A stretch of 64,000 nucleotides of DNA from assembly GCA_023515795.1 (NCBI GenBank), contig JALGPX010000045.1:4069-68068 (forward strand). The letters run 5' to 3'. The translations under genes and the position numbers were made by a program. The notes beneath the pieces were generated by a model, which did not search any database, was not told where the DNA came from, and saw only the letters and a list, made by a program, of their open reading frames with translations. The DNA is from Amoeboaphelidium occidentale (lineage: Eukaryota; Aphelidiomycota; Aphelidea). Positions 20,105 through 29,836 of the stretch are shown here, piece by piece. Numbering within the stretch: position 1 is the stretch's first letter; each line of letters begins with the position of its first letter.

Positions 20105-20803
20105 ATGAACGGTATATACTGTACTAACACTCGTAGCGACGTAGTTGATGCATCATCCTACGGTCGCCCACAGCGCAAAGCAAAGAATCAATCTTCTGAG
20201 CAGTCTCGTCCTTGTCCAAACGAAACATGCAACAAGATCATGACACTTAATGATAACTACTGCAATAAGTGCGGTACTTGTGTCAATAAGAAATACTCAA
20301 ACTATGGCAAATTGAATCCTGTAACTGCTGCACACTTGAGACGACAAGAAGAAGCAACACACCCTGTACAGCATACAATCAGAAAGAAGCGCTCATATCC
20401 TGCAGCTATTCTATCCGGAGCCAGCACACCTGTTCCATATGGTGCCTACTACTATCCTCCAACATCTGCTGTTACAACAGTAACACACACTCCCGAGGTT
20501 GGATTACGCGAGAGTGTCGCTTACGAGCAGAATTGGTCACAATGGCACAACAATGTTGACAAGCCTATGCACCAGCAAGCATCACAGCCAGTTCTCACGG
20601 AAGATCAATACACCGAAGAGCATTATCAACAGATTTACAAGGAGCTGAAAGAACTAACATCAGCTTCGGATCAATGTCCAGCACAAGAATCATCCTACTT
20701 TGGCTTCAATACGGCACCCTTTGAAATGCCATCTCTTTACAACTCAGTATCGACAATGCTCAGTCGAAAGTCATCAAAACGCGATAGCATTCTCGCATTT
20801 TAG
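20105..20803 (+). CDS. Unknown protein with a small zinc-ribbon-like motif
   Basis: A 232-residue intron-free protein I cannot name. A cysteine cluster near residues 39-58 reads CPNETC, then NYCNKCGTC, which could bind one zinc ion in a ribbon-like arrangement. The basic patch RPQRKAKN precedes it and RKKRSYP follows. The rest is Tyr-, Pro- and Ser-rich, low-complexity sequence ending in SRKSSKRDSILAF. No signal peptide or membrane segment is seen. A regulatory or nuclear role is a guess. I chose the ATG at 20105; the frame is open upstream without another ATG. It shares a 230-bp divergent region with the Sec7 gene, containing TTGAAACTA about 50 nt before this ATG. Confidence 0.7.
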   Translation: MNGIYCTNTRSDVVDASSYGRPQRKAKNQSSEQSRPCPNETCNKIMTLNDNYCNKCGTCVNKKYSNYGKLNPVTAAHLRRQEEATHPVQHTIRKKRSYPAAILSGASTPVPYGAYYYPPTSAVTTVTHTPEVGLRESVAYEQNWSQWHNNVDKPMHQQASQPVLTEDQYTEEHYQQIYKELKELTSASDQCPAQESSYFGFNTAPFEMPSLYNSVSTMLSRKSSKRDSILAF

Positions 20804-20875
20804 ATTTCCTAATAGATCTTGTTTCAGTCCTTATCGGAACTTCACTTCGACTCCTGTAACTTGTTTGCTACAACA

Positions 20876-21857
20876 ATGACAACCAGTGAAACAGCTACAG
20901 AACATGATAACTCCATATCATTTATTCCTGCAGTAAGTTCATCATTGAAAGATACTCCAGTGCATAAAGAGGCTAAAAGTGTATCAGCCAGACCAGCTGA
21001 AACAGCTGAAACAGCAGCAGAATCCACCATAGCTGCGAACCATTCACACTTTCCCGAACGACAACAAAGAAAGAGAAAACAGACTGAAAGATTTGATATT
21101 GACTCGTTTGCTCAGAGCAGCACAGTATCGAAGGAATTGGTGGTTCCCGAAGGTAAAGGAACAAAACTTGGCTCTATTGAATACATAAATGATCAATTAA
21201 CAAAACGCAAAGGCATGGATGATACGCTACGCAGCCTGCATAGGTTATAATTAAATGATCTCCTTGCTAATCTGTAGGATCGTTTATCACGGTGCACCAG
21301 TTAACAAGACAAAAGTCAAGGCTAATTTGCGCCTATTCAACGGATTTCAGGAGTCACAACTCAAGGATGCAGCGTTTTTAGAAGGAATTAAAGAAAAATT
21401 TGGCAAATGGTTAATGGCAGGCCTGAAGGAAGTGTGTGAGATTTTTGGGCTAGAAAAGAGTGGCGACAAAGATAAAGTTATCGACAGAATCGTTGGCTTT
21501 CTAACAGCGCCGCATGAAACAAAGAAACTTTCGACTGTTTCAGAAAAGTTGAAGAAAAAGAACAAATCTAAGGGGCCTAAAGCTGCAAAGAAACGCATCG
21601 CTACAGCTGAAGAAGACGAGACAGATTCCGAACCTTCTCAGGATGATTCTGATGATGATGAAAGAAAACCCAAAAAGAAGAAGGCCAAGAGGAGTTCACC
21701 AACAAAAGCAAAGAAGGCAAAGAAGAGCGACTCATTAAGCGCAGAATTTGTTGATGATTCCTCAGATGATGAGACAAATCGACTATTTCTGAAACCACCG
21801 ACCGTAATACCTTTAGAAACAGCAGTAGCAGCTCCAGTTGAAGGAAAGGAATTGTAA
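20876..21857 (+). CDS. DEK-like chromatin protein
   Basis: Exons 20876-21243 and 21278-21857 (intron 34 nt, branch TGCTAATC) encode 315 residues. The splice joins DDTLRSLHR to IVYHGAPVNKTKVKANLRLF, the start of a SAP/DEK-type region like that of DEK (RLHSLLFGRPGKETSVKKN). LKEVCEIFGLEKSGDKDKV and the IVGFLTAPH block continue it. The C-terminus is a lysine- and aspartate-rich disordered tail with likely nuclear localisation signals (KPKKKKAKR). DEK proteins bind DNA and act as histone chaperones in animals and plants. A TTGTTTCAG element lies 47 nt before the ATG. Confidence 0.82.
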
Positions 21858-21976
21858 CAGGTTAATAAAAACATCTTGACTTGAAAACCACAATACAGCT
21901 TGTGATATTTTTCCGGAGAATCGGTAAACTGCGCCACATTATTTCGCCTTGTGTTGAAAAAATATGTTCATCTCAA

Positions 21977-23305
21977 ATGAGAATCGCGTTTTTGACCATT
22001 GGAACGCGTGGTGATGTTCAGCCGTATCTTCTGTTGGCTGCGTACATGCTAAAACATTTTGCTGGAATGTACAAGCCAGTCGTGATTACCAATCCAAATT
22101 ATCAAGGTTGGGTTGAATCTAAAGGTGTTGAGTTCATCTCAATGGCTCCGAGCAATATCAACACTGATATTGATGAAGAAATATCACGACAAGACAGAGT
22201 CGAAGCAATTTACAGTGGCGATAATTTTGCTTTCTTCAAGAGTTTGGAGACTCCTCCTGAAGAAGAAGACGCCGTATTCGAAAAGATGTTGGAAGCGTGC
22301 CGTGACGCAGATGTTATTGTGGCAAATGTGATGACCCTTCAGCATGCGATGGTAATTGGTGATATTCTCAAAAAGCCGGTTGCCCTTTGGTTCTCCTTTC
22401 CTTATCACTCTACTAGAGAAGCACCTCATTTTATGAGCCCTCTTCCAAAGCACAGGCTCTTCAACCGTGTAAGCCATCGTATGATGAACTATCTGTCCCA
22501 CAAATTCGGCCCAGGCAAGAGCATGAATCGTTGGAGACAGCAACACGGTCTTGAGCCTATCGTTTCTGCATCTGAGTTTCAGCAAAGAATGGAAGCGCTT
22601 CCAGCATTCTACGCGTATGATAGCCAAGTTGGCTTGCAAGCAAAGGACTGGCCTAAGAATGTGAAAGTTGGTGGTTGGATTTTAGATCAAGCTGAAACTG
22701 AACTTGAACCAGAATTGTCACAATTCATTTCTAAAGAGAATGATAAACGTCCCGTGGTTTACATTGGATTTGGAAGTATGCCAATAATTAAATCTGAAAA
22801 GTTTCCTGCTTTCCTTGAAGAATTTGCTGGTCTGGTGAACGGGAAGTTCAGAATTGTTTTGTTCGTTGGAGGATCAACTCCTGGAGTGGCCTTCAATGAT
22901 AATGTTGATTTGGATGACAGGGACTTCATTTTCCCCGTCGTTACAGTTTCTCATGCTGATCTATTTCCAAGGGTTGACTTGGTTGTTCATCATGGTGGTT
23001 CTGGAACAACTGCTGCAGCATTGCACTCGGGCACTCCATCTACAGTTGTTGCTTGCTTTGGTGATCAGCCTTACTGGGGAGAACAGACACGTAAACAGTT
23101 TGGAAAGTGTGCACCTGAAGTTTTAACGGTTAAAACCATGACACCGCAGAAGCTGTTTAGGGTTATCGAGCAAGGTCTGAAAATGGAAAGGAAGCACGCT
23201 CAACAAATTGCTTCCAAGTTGAAGAAAGATGCTTACGAAGAAGCTATCAAGTTCATCTCTGAAGCAGCTGGAACAGGAGCACAAGAAGAAGTTCCTGGTC
23301 ACTGA
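21977..23305 (+). CDS. UDP-glycosyltransferase, sterol-glucosyltransferase-like
   Basis: A single-exon enzyme of 442 residues with a GT-B fold. The N-terminus MRIAFLTIGTRGDVQPYL carries the family GTRGDVQP motif, and the C-terminal donor-binding segment is VVHHGGSGTTAAALHSGTP followed by ACFGDQPYWGEQ. This pattern belongs to the GT1/GT28-type sterol and lipid glucosyltransferases, which use UDP-sugars. It lacks the PH/GRAM domains of Ugt51/Atg26, so it is a stand-alone catalytic domain. The acceptor (sterol or other lipid) is unknown. The ATG at 21977 starts the domain exactly; the open frame upstream has no plausible N-terminus. AATAAA follows at 23338. Confidence 0.9.
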   Translation: MRIAFLTIGTRGDVQPYLLLAAYMLKHFAGMYKPVVITNPNYQGWVESKGVEFISMAPSNINTDIDEEISRQDRVEAIYSGDNFAFFKSLETPPEEEDAVFEKMLEACRDADVIVANVMTLQHAMVIGDILKKPVALWFSFPYHSTREAPHFMSPLPKHRLFNRVSHRMMNYLSHKFGPGKSMNRWRQQHGLEPIVSASEFQQRMEALPAFYAYDSQVGLQAKDWPKNVKVGGWILDQAETELEPELSQFISKENDKRPVVYIGFGSMPIIKSEKFPAFLEEFAGLVNGKFRIVLFVGGSTPGVAFNDNVDLDDRDFIFPVVTVSHADLFPRVDLVVHHGGSGTTAAALHSGTPSTVVACFGDQPYWGEQTRKQFGKCAPEVLTVKTMTPQKLFRVIEQGLKMERKHAQQIASKLKKDAYEEAIKFISEAAGTGAQEEVPGH

Positions 23306-23337
23306 ACTCTGCGTTCTTAAACGCTTTAATTGAGCTC

Positions 23338-23343
23338 AATAAA
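23338..23343 (+). terminator. AATAAA polyadenylation signal after the glycosyltransferase
   Basis: A canonical AATAAA lies 32 nt after the stop at 23305 and 41 nt before the next start codon, so the 3' UTR and the next promoter share about 80 nt. Confidence 0.5.
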
Positions 23344-23384
23344 GAAAACATCGAAACTAAAGCGTGAAACCTCTTTTTTAACTC

Positions 23385-24689
23385 ATGACGAGCTTTACGA
23401 AAACTACAACAGAAATTTCAACAACGGCAGCAACGACGGACGAAGAACAGCCCGCGCCAACCACTTCGCCTTCACAAAAGGAATCTCCTGCTAAGAGAAG
23501 AGGATATCGTTTAGCTACGGAAATTGTTCATTTGGACTCTGCGCAACAGCAATCGCAATCGCAGCAAGAGAATCAACATCAGACTAATCGACACTACAAT
23601 GCATCATCCATGCCGATATACCAAACAGCCACATTCTTCCAACAGTCTGCCAATGGTTCACAGGAGTACGATTATTCTCGATCTGGAAATCCGACAAGAT
23701 CGCATGTTGAACATCACTTGGCTAAATTGATGAGAGCGTCTTCTGCTTTTGCGGTATCATCTGGAATGTCTGCGTTGGATATTATCCTGAGACTTTTAAA
23801 GTCTGGTGATGAAGTTGTTGCTGGTTTGGATATTTACGGTGGCACGCAGCGATTATTGACTTTTATATCAACTCAGAATAACGTTAAAATTGTTCACGTG
23901 GACACGACGATCGTTTCAAATGTTGTCGATGCAGTTAATGAACGGACTCGCATGGTTCTGCTGGAAACTCCGACTAATCCGTTAATTCAGATTGTCGATT
24001 TGAAGGGAATTTGCGACGGTGTAAAACAGAAGTATTCGGATTGTTTAATTGTTGTTGATAACACAATGATGTCTCCGTATCTGCAACGTCCGCTGGAACT
24101 TGGTGCTGATATTGTATACCATTCTGGGACAAAGTATTTATCCGGTCATCATGATTTAATGGCAGGTGTTATTGGAGTTAAAGACGGAATTATTGGGGAA
24201 CGTATTTACTTTTGTATCAACGCAACTGGTTGTGGTCTGGCTCCTTTCGATTGCTTTCTCCTGACTAGAGGTATTAAGACTTTGGCTGTGCGGATAGACC
24301 GACAACAACAGAACGCCATGAAAATTGCAAAGTTCTTGGTAGAAAGAGGGTTTAAAGTTAATTATCCTGGAATTGAAAGTCATCCTGGTTATGATGTTCA
24401 TCGCAAACAGGCAGATGGTCCAGGTGCTGTTTTAAGTTTTGAGACTGGATCCATAACTCGAAGCGAGATTATCGTCGAAGCCACTCGTTTATGGAGTATA
24501 TCTGTTAGTTTTGGCTGTGTAAACTCTCTCATATCTATGCCATGCAGAATGTCTCATGCTTCAATTCCCGAGAAAGTAAGAAAGGAACGCAAGTTGCCGG
24601 AAGACTTGATCAGACTTTGTGTTGGTATTGAAGATGCAGATGACTTAATTGAAGACTTAAAACAAGCTATCAAAAAATCTGCACAATAA
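23385..24689 (+). CDS. Cystathionine beta-lyase (PLP-dependent, Cys/Met metabolism)
   Basis: A single-exon protein of 434 residues. The Cys/Met metabolism PLP fold is clear: YDYSRSGNPTRSHVE, SSGMSALDIILRLLKSGDEV, YGGTQRLL, LETPTNPLIQIVD, VVDNTMMSPYLQRPLELGAD and the PLP-lysine in YHSGTKYLSGHHDLMAG. The combination fits fungal cystathionine beta-lyase (Str3 type), which cleaves cystathionine to homocysteine, pyruvate and ammonia; a gamma-lyase cannot be fully excluded. The first 60 residues are Thr/Gln/Ser-rich with no obvious targeting signal. GTGAAACC lies 12-20 nt before the ATG. Its stop is 22 nt from the convergent F-BAR stop. Confidence 0.9.
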   Translation: MTSFTKTTTEISTTAATTDEEQPAPTTSPSQKESPAKRRGYRLATEIVHLDSAQQQSQSQQENQHQTNRHYNASSMPIYQTATFFQQSANGSQEYDYSRSGNPTRSHVEHHLAKLMRASSAFAVSSGMSALDIILRLLKSGDEVVAGLDIYGGTQRLLTFISTQNNVKIVHVDTTIVSNVVDAVNERTRMVLLETPTNPLIQIVDLKGICDGVKQKYSDCLIVVDNTMMSPYLQRPLELGADIVYHSGTKYLSGHHDLMAGVIGVKDGIIGERIYFCINATGCGLAPFDCFLLTRGIKTLAVRIDRQQQNAMKIAKFLVERGFKVNYPGIESHPGYDVHRKQADGPGAVLSFETGSITRSEIIVEATRLWSISVSFGCVNSLISMPCRMSHASIPEKVRKERKLPEDLIRLCVGIEDADDLIEDLKQAIKKSAQ

Positions 24690-24711
24690 ATCTAGGACCT
24701 TTGGATCTATT

Positions 24712-26244
24712 TTAGTCGAAAAAAGGATTGTTGCTAGTCGCGGCACCAGTTGTTGCTGGTGCAGGCGCTGCTTTAGGAGCATCATCAAAGAATGGATTAT
24801 TAGTAGCAGCAACAGGGCTCGGTTGTAACACCGGATAAACACTTTGAGTAGTTGCAGGAGCTGGGCTCGGCTGTAAAGTAGAAAAATTATTTCCAGCTGC
24901 GCTATTTGTTGTTCCAGTAGTCGGCCAGTCGTCAGTAAAAGGATTGTTGTTCACATGCTGAGATTCAAAGTTAGCAAAGAGAGTCTGTGACTGAAACGAA
25001 GAATTCTGAGTCGAAGAGTTTGCAGCAGCAGCGGCAGCAGGAGGCTCAAAGAAAGGATTGTTTCCTTTGTTTGAAGGTAAAACGGATGCCCTTTGAAAAC
25101 TGTCAGCATTAGAAGCAGCCCTTGGAATAGAATCAGCCGGTTTTCTCTGAGGAACATTGTCAGCTGTAGCATGTCTACCACGAATTGTGTTCTGCTTTGA
25201 TGCTGCTGAAAAGTTTGGCTCCCTTAAAGAGGAAGGATCCAAAGTCCTCGTAGGACTCTTAGGTGCATGGTCTTTGTCCTTCGAGGTTCTTTTATCATTT
25301 AAATCTTGAGTGTAGAAATTTCTGTACTCAAGAGGCGCAGGAATCATATCGCCAGTTCCCTTTTTCTTAATGAACAATTGTATATCAGATTCGACGTCAC
25401 ACTTCTCCAAAACTTTTCTCAAAGTCTCATTAGTTTCATCTTCAGAAATGCAAAGAGTGCTATTGGCATTAGCATATGTCCACAGAGCATTGCGAACGTA
25501 ATCAATTCTACTCTCTTCTAATTTTTGAAATTCTTCGCAAGCCGCGTACATATCCTTCATCCATGCAGTGTGAACTTCACGTAATTTCTCAACGGCTGAC
25601 TGATACTCAGCATCCGCTTGTTTGGACGCTTGTTGTGTTGATTGAATCTTCTTGTCCAACTTCTCAAGTTCTTTTGGATTCTTTTGAGAATTTCTCGTAT
25701 TACTCAACATATCCAATTCTGCGCATTTACTGTTATACTTTTCTTCAGCTTTAATAACATTTTGAATCTGATTCTGTTTTGCCTTTTGGGACTTTTCTAC
25801 AGCATTTTGATGCTATACATCATGAGAATGATCTTGTGACAAAACTTACGATCTTTCTGGAATCACGCTGCTGGTTATTAAAGGCATTCATAGGTTTATC
25901 GATCTTGCTTCTGATATCTTCTGCAAAGATTATTCTAGACTTGGCATGAGTCTCCAATTGCAATCTGAATGCTTCAAGAGCATCTTTGAGAGTACCGTCT
26001 TCACCACTAGCAAGACCCTGACTCTTTGTCAATTTAAGTAACTTCTTTGCATATTCCTCCTCAAGATCAGCTCTTGAATGTTAATACCATCACCAAAAGT
26101 AAAGAACCTTTGCTGTAGAACAACTTGCAATTCAGCCATAGAATGCTTAGCAACCTTCATTCGTTCCATCAGCACTTGGAACCCTTCATCATCATTCCCC
26201 CAGAAACAGTCTGCAAGCTTTTTTGGAACTTCTTGTAAAGCCAT
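24712..26244 (-). CDS. F-BAR domain protein with C-terminal NPF motifs
   Basis: Exons 26108-26244, 25850-26072 and 24712-25812 with introns of 35 and 37 nt give 486 residues. The F-BAR/FCH domain covers about residues 8-260: CFWGNDDEGFQVLMERMK, the ADLEEEYAKKLLKL junction formed by splicing, SRIIFAEDIRSKIDKP, and VEKSQKAKQNQIQNV. Such domains bend membranes during endocytosis or cytokinesis. The C-terminal half is disordered and carries four NPF motifs (NNPFFEPP, NNPFTDDW, NNPFFDDA and the final NNPFFD); NPF is the known ligand of EH domains such as those of Pan1/Eps15. There is no SH3 domain, unlike Bzz1 or Hof1. An endocytic adaptor role is inferred. CTGTTTCAAA in sense orientation lies within 20 nt of the ATG. 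Confidence 0.85.
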
Positions 26245-26277
26245 AAACACTTTTGAAACAGAAGCGATGCTATCTAT

Positions 26278-27426
26278 TTATATCGCATTGGTCGCAGCAG
26301 AAACTGTGACGCCTTCAACACGTTCAACATCTTGCAACTGAATTCCTTCCTTCACTTCCAGCTCTTTAACAGCTTTCTTCATCACCCTGTAAAAATACCA
26401 AGAACCTGCCAGAGCTAAAAATACAGCCACACCAATGATGCATAATTGAACAATTTGCACAGGCGACATTTTACTGCGACCCGCAACTTGATCTTTGGCT
26501 GCTTCAGTCAGATTATTCACGATAAATATGTCCGAGAGCTGATTAAGAGTTGATCCCAACCATGCATGAATAAAAACCTTTGGTAATGCAATTGCTGTCG
26601 TTTTGTAGAATTCCCAAGAAGGAATTGCTGGAATTTGAGCCAGAAGAACATTCATGATATTATTAGGATAAGGTGCAAGTTTGATAAGGAATAGAAGTCT
26701 TGATAAACGAGCAGGATGTGCCTTGAAATGCGCTGTAAGCACACGTGACATTTTCTTCAACTCGTCTTCTCTATAATTTTCGACTTGATTTTCGGGATCT
26801 CTTGTATCAACTGATCCTGCTTCGCTGCTAGAGTCAAAGGCATCAGATGGTCTTGTCTGTTCAGTGCATGTAGTGATATCTTTGTTTGAATTCACACCAC
26901 TCTCTGACGACGATACATTTGTACCAACTTTTCGTGCCAAGTAGAAACAAAGACATGAGCCAATAAGAGCAAAAACGTAGTTAACGAAAAATCCCAAAAT
27001 GACTCCAAAAATGTATCCGCTGAGAACAAGTAAGAAAGAGTATCCGATGATAGGAGGGAAGCATGTGCATGATATCAGAATACCATAGAGATATACCGTC
27101 AGGTTTTGGTTTCTCCTAACAAAATCAGCAAATGAATATATCCATGGAATCAACTGGTTCTGGCACACAATCGCTAGTACACCAACAACAACAGAGATCA
27201 ATATCATGATCAGTAGAAACTGTACAGAGCGTGAAGTTGTGAGTGTATGCCAAGCCATCTGAAGTGTTCCTCTTTTATCTGTCGCATGGGTACTTCTTGT
27301 TGGTGGTTCTTGCGACGTTGAAACCTCCGGTTGATCAGAATTTATGTTTACAGACGTGGATTCTCTGTTCTCGCACACAATTCTGTCATTATCAGCTGCT
27401 TGATCTTTACTTTCCGTAATATCCAT
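26278..27426 (-). CDS. VTT/SNARE-associated (TVP38/TMEM64-family) membrane protein
   Basis: An intron-free 382-residue polytopic membrane protein. A hydrophilic N-terminus of about 65 residues is followed by TM segments. The VTT-type core includes GYSFLLVLSGYIFGVILGFF and, later, LLFLIKLAPYPNNIMNVLLAQIP, which corresponds to the conserved R..P..P....N motif region. Relatives (Tvp38, TMEM41B, VMP1, DedA) sit in ER/Golgi membranes and include lipid scramblases. An insertion of about 65 hydrophilic residues, rich in Ser, Glu and Asp (GTNVSSSESGVN onward), separates the two halves of the core, which is longer than usual. The start codon has an exact sense TTGTTTCAAC 22 nt upstream. Confidence 0.85.
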   Translation of the reverse strand: MDITESKDQAADNDRIVCENRESTSVNINSDQPEVSTSQEPPTRSTHATDKRGTLQMAWHTLTTSRSVQFLLIMILISVVVGVLAIVCQNQLIPWIYSFADFVRRNQNLTVYLYGILISCTCFPPIIGYSFLLVLSGYIFGVILGFFVNYVFALIGSCLCFYLARKVGTNVSSSESGVNSNKDITTCTEQTRPSDAFDSSSEAGSVDTRDPENQVENYREDELKKMSRVLTAHFKAHPARLSRLLFLIKLAPYPNNIMNVLLAQIPAIPSWEFYKTTAIALPKVFIHAWLGSTLNQLSDIFIVNNLTEAAKDQVAGRSKMSPVQIVQLCIIGVAVFLALAGSWYFYRVMKKAVKELEVKEGIQLQDVERVEGVTVSAATNAI

Positions 27427-27752
27427 TTTCTTACAGGCGGCTTATAGAGTTGAAACAAAAAGACAAAGCATGATGACTCTTGCCCTTATCTCAACGCTCA
27501 ATCATTGGTTCTTCCATGATTTCCAAGATCTCCAAAATCTAAAGAATAATACACGGCGGGCAAAAGGTAGAGAGAAAGGTAGGCTAAGAACCAAAAGATC
27601 AATTAAACGCATATATTCCTCTTTCATTATGGTGCAGTAACAATCAATTTGTAGTTCGTTTACATATTCTTTATATCCGACAATCTGGCCCTAACTGTAA
27701 CCTGAATTTTACGCTCCTTGCCAATATCAATTTCGTTCGTTTTTAACTCAAA
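27427..27752. other. Intergenic region with upstream motif and a coding-like stretch
   Basis: The part nearest VTT holds its 5' region with the TTGTTTCAAC element. On the minus strand, positions about 27675-27745 form an open frame of some 25 codons ending in a stop near 27662; it could be a last exon of the orphan gene at 27753-28544, but no splice join I tried is compelling. Nothing else is recognisable. Confidence 0.3.
27449..27458 (-). promoter_or_regulatory. TTGTTTCAAC motif upstream of the VTT gene
   Basis: An exact sense-strand match, 22 nt from the ATG at 27426, nearly the same spacing as the copy before carbonic anhydrase. Confidence 0.45.
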
Positions 27753-28544
27753 TTATCTACCACGCTGGGCATCTGTAACAATAATTGCATCTGCCAAGAC
27801 TACAGAAAGTTTCTTGAAGCAAATGTTCAACGCAACAGCAATAAAATGAATGCAATTAACACACGAACTAACTCCTCCACCAGACTTCTTGACCCCCGCA
27901 ATTGAAAGACAAACAGTGTCGTCATTAAAGAAATCCATGCTGCCTTCGCCGCCAACTTCTACACAAGGAATTAAAGAATCAATCCCACCTGACTTCCATG
28001 CCAGAATCATCATTCCTAACCCTCTGTGGCTATCAAGACAGGCATATTGCGCTTTGACATCGTCCAATGGGGTTTCAGCATATTTTAACATTTCTGAAAC
28101 AGCTTTTAGGTACTGATCACTTTCGCGATCTTGTCCTGCTGTGGGTTCAAGTTGCTGTTTGATATACTTGCACTTGTCATTGTTGTAATTCAAGGCATTC
28201 AGCTCCTCCAAACTACCAACTTCCCAAAGACCGTGTACCTTCTCAATCTTCTTGATTAGCTCCTCCTGAAACTCCAATGCAGACTCGCGACAAAAGCCCA
28301 TCAGTTGGCCTAATAATTCACGGGCCAAGTCCAATGTCGAAATATTCGCTGGGTTTTCACTACAGTGGCGCTTAGCTTCCGCAAACTTCATGGCCAAGTC
28401 GGACAATCTTGAAACTGTCAAAGAACTGCGGTACTTTTCACCGTACTTCATGGAAAGCAAAGAACGAACAGCATCTTCGACAATCACCTCCTCGCAGTTC
28501 ATTGTTTCGGTGAAAACATGTGTTGCATAATTCACGTTGAACAT
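27753..28544 (-). CDS. Unknown protein, 263 residues
   Basis: An intron-free open frame whose first ATG is at 28544; the frame is open for another 22 codons upstream without an ATG. I recognise no family. The N-terminal two-thirds looks helical and charged (LSDLAMKFAEAKRHCSENP, RELLGQLMGFCRESALEF). The C-terminal third is rich in Gly, Cys and hydrophobic residues (CLDSHRGLGMMILAWKSGG, GVKKSGGGVSSCVNCIHF), with a hydrophobic helix LNICFKKLSVVLADAIIV near the end. Eight or more cysteines are present but no classical metal motif. A further 3' exon is conceivable in 27662-27752. It lies between VTT and PanB on the same strand, with 140 nt to the PanB stop. Confidence 0.6.
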   Translation of the reverse strand: MFNVNYATHVFTETMNCEEVIVEDAVRSLLSMKYGEKYRSSLTVSRLSDLAMKFAEAKRHCSENPANISTLDLARELLGQLMGFCRESALEFQEELIKKIEKVHGLWEVGSLEELNALNYNNDKCKYIKQQLEPTAGQDRESDQYLKAVSEMLKYAETPLDDVKAQYACLDSHRGLGMMILAWKSGGIDSLIPCVEVGGEGSMDFFNDDTVCLSIAGVKKSGGGVSSCVNCIHFIAVALNICFKKLSVVLADAIIVTDAQRGR

Positions 28545-28684
28545 ATCATGTCGATTGAAGGCGTTTCGGCGTGTCTCCCGGAAACGCAGGAGAGCTGGGC
28601 TACGAAGCAATATAATCCATGGTGGTAATAAAGCACATCTGTTGCCATAATTTCGCTTGAACTGCGTGATATCACCTTTAAAAT

Positions 28685-29746
28685 TTATTGCTTATCTTTG
28701 ATCTTCTCATGGAACAGGTTTAGTTCCTTCTCATCCATCTCATATGTGTGTTGCTTTTGTGGAAATGAGACAGATTTGACTTCCTTCACGTACTCTGAAA
28801 TTGCACTTGTAACTTGATCATTCAGATTTGCATACAACTTACAGAACTTTGGCACGAACTTATCAAACATTCCCAGCATGTCTTGCTGTACCAGAACTTG
28901 ACCTGAACAATTTGGACCAGCTCCTATTCCAATAGTTGGAATATCTAACTGTTCCGTTATGTAAGTCGCGACTGGTTCTGGCATGGCTTCAAGTACAATG
29001 CTGAAACAACCAGCGTCCTGAAGTATTTTGGCTTCTTCGACAAGTTTCAATGCCTAATAAGAATCAATTCAATTAATCCATAGACTAGGCGTAAGTTACA
29101 TTATCAGCCGTCTTTCCTTGTACGCGAAAACCTCCCAACATGACCTGACTTTGTGGAGTCAATCCGATATGTCCCATAACCAGAATTCCAGCGTCAACTA
29201 TTCCTCTTATTTTATCTGCCATCTTCGCACCGCCTTCCAATTTAACAGCCTTCGAAGATTATTTCGTAGCAGAAATGTTGAGATACCTCTACTTTTCCTT
29301 CTTGAACAAATCTGATGGCATTTTCTATAGCCTTCTCCTTTGACACTTGATAACTTCCAAATGGCATATCTCCGACAATAAACGGTGTCTTAGAACCTCT
29401 TGCCACAGCTTTACAATGATGTATCATTTCCTTGAAGCGTTAATTGTCCTAAGTATGCTTTGATAATCATACATCCATAGTCACAGGCACCGTAGAATCA
29501 TAGCCTAATGCAACCATACCGAGACTATCACCAACGAGTACAATATCAACATTTGCTTTTTCACACAGCACGGCAGAAGGATAATCATGCGCTGTTACCA
29601 TTGCGATCTTGACGTCGTTCCGATACATGTTCTTTAGTGTGAGAACGCTAACCTTCTTACGATCTTGAATAACATTCAGATATCAAATCAAGTAAGTTCG
29701 TACCTGTAATTGAAACATGCTTCTGAGGAGGTCTGGAACTGAACAT
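28685..29746 (-). CDS. panB: 3-methyl-2-oxobutanoate hydroxymethyltransferase (PanB/Ecm31)
   Basis: Five exons, 29704-29746, 29473-29663, 29287-29430, 29100-29249 and 28685-29053, with introns of 40, 42, 37 and 46 nt, encode 298 residues in perfect phase. The enzyme adds a hydroxymethyl group from methylene-tetrahydrofolate to alpha-ketoisovalerate, the first committed step of pantothenate (coenzyme A) synthesis. Diagnostic blocks are [67 protein letters not shown] and [16 protein letters not shown]. In-frame stops in the introns break the gene into fragments. It is divergent from UPF2 with only 90 bp between ATGs. Confidence 0.93.
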
Positions 29747-29836
29747 TCTACTCAAAGCTTTTTTGCACATCAACATCATCTTCGACGTCTGCATCGTAAC
29801 TTGCAAGTAGCGACAGACACAAAAATAGAAAATCGT

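Noticed and set aside
26073..26107. A 17-23 nt ultra-short intron in the F-BAR gene
   Set aside because: An earlier donor (GTTCTT at 26107) gives a 35-nt intron, the right phase and better domain continuity.
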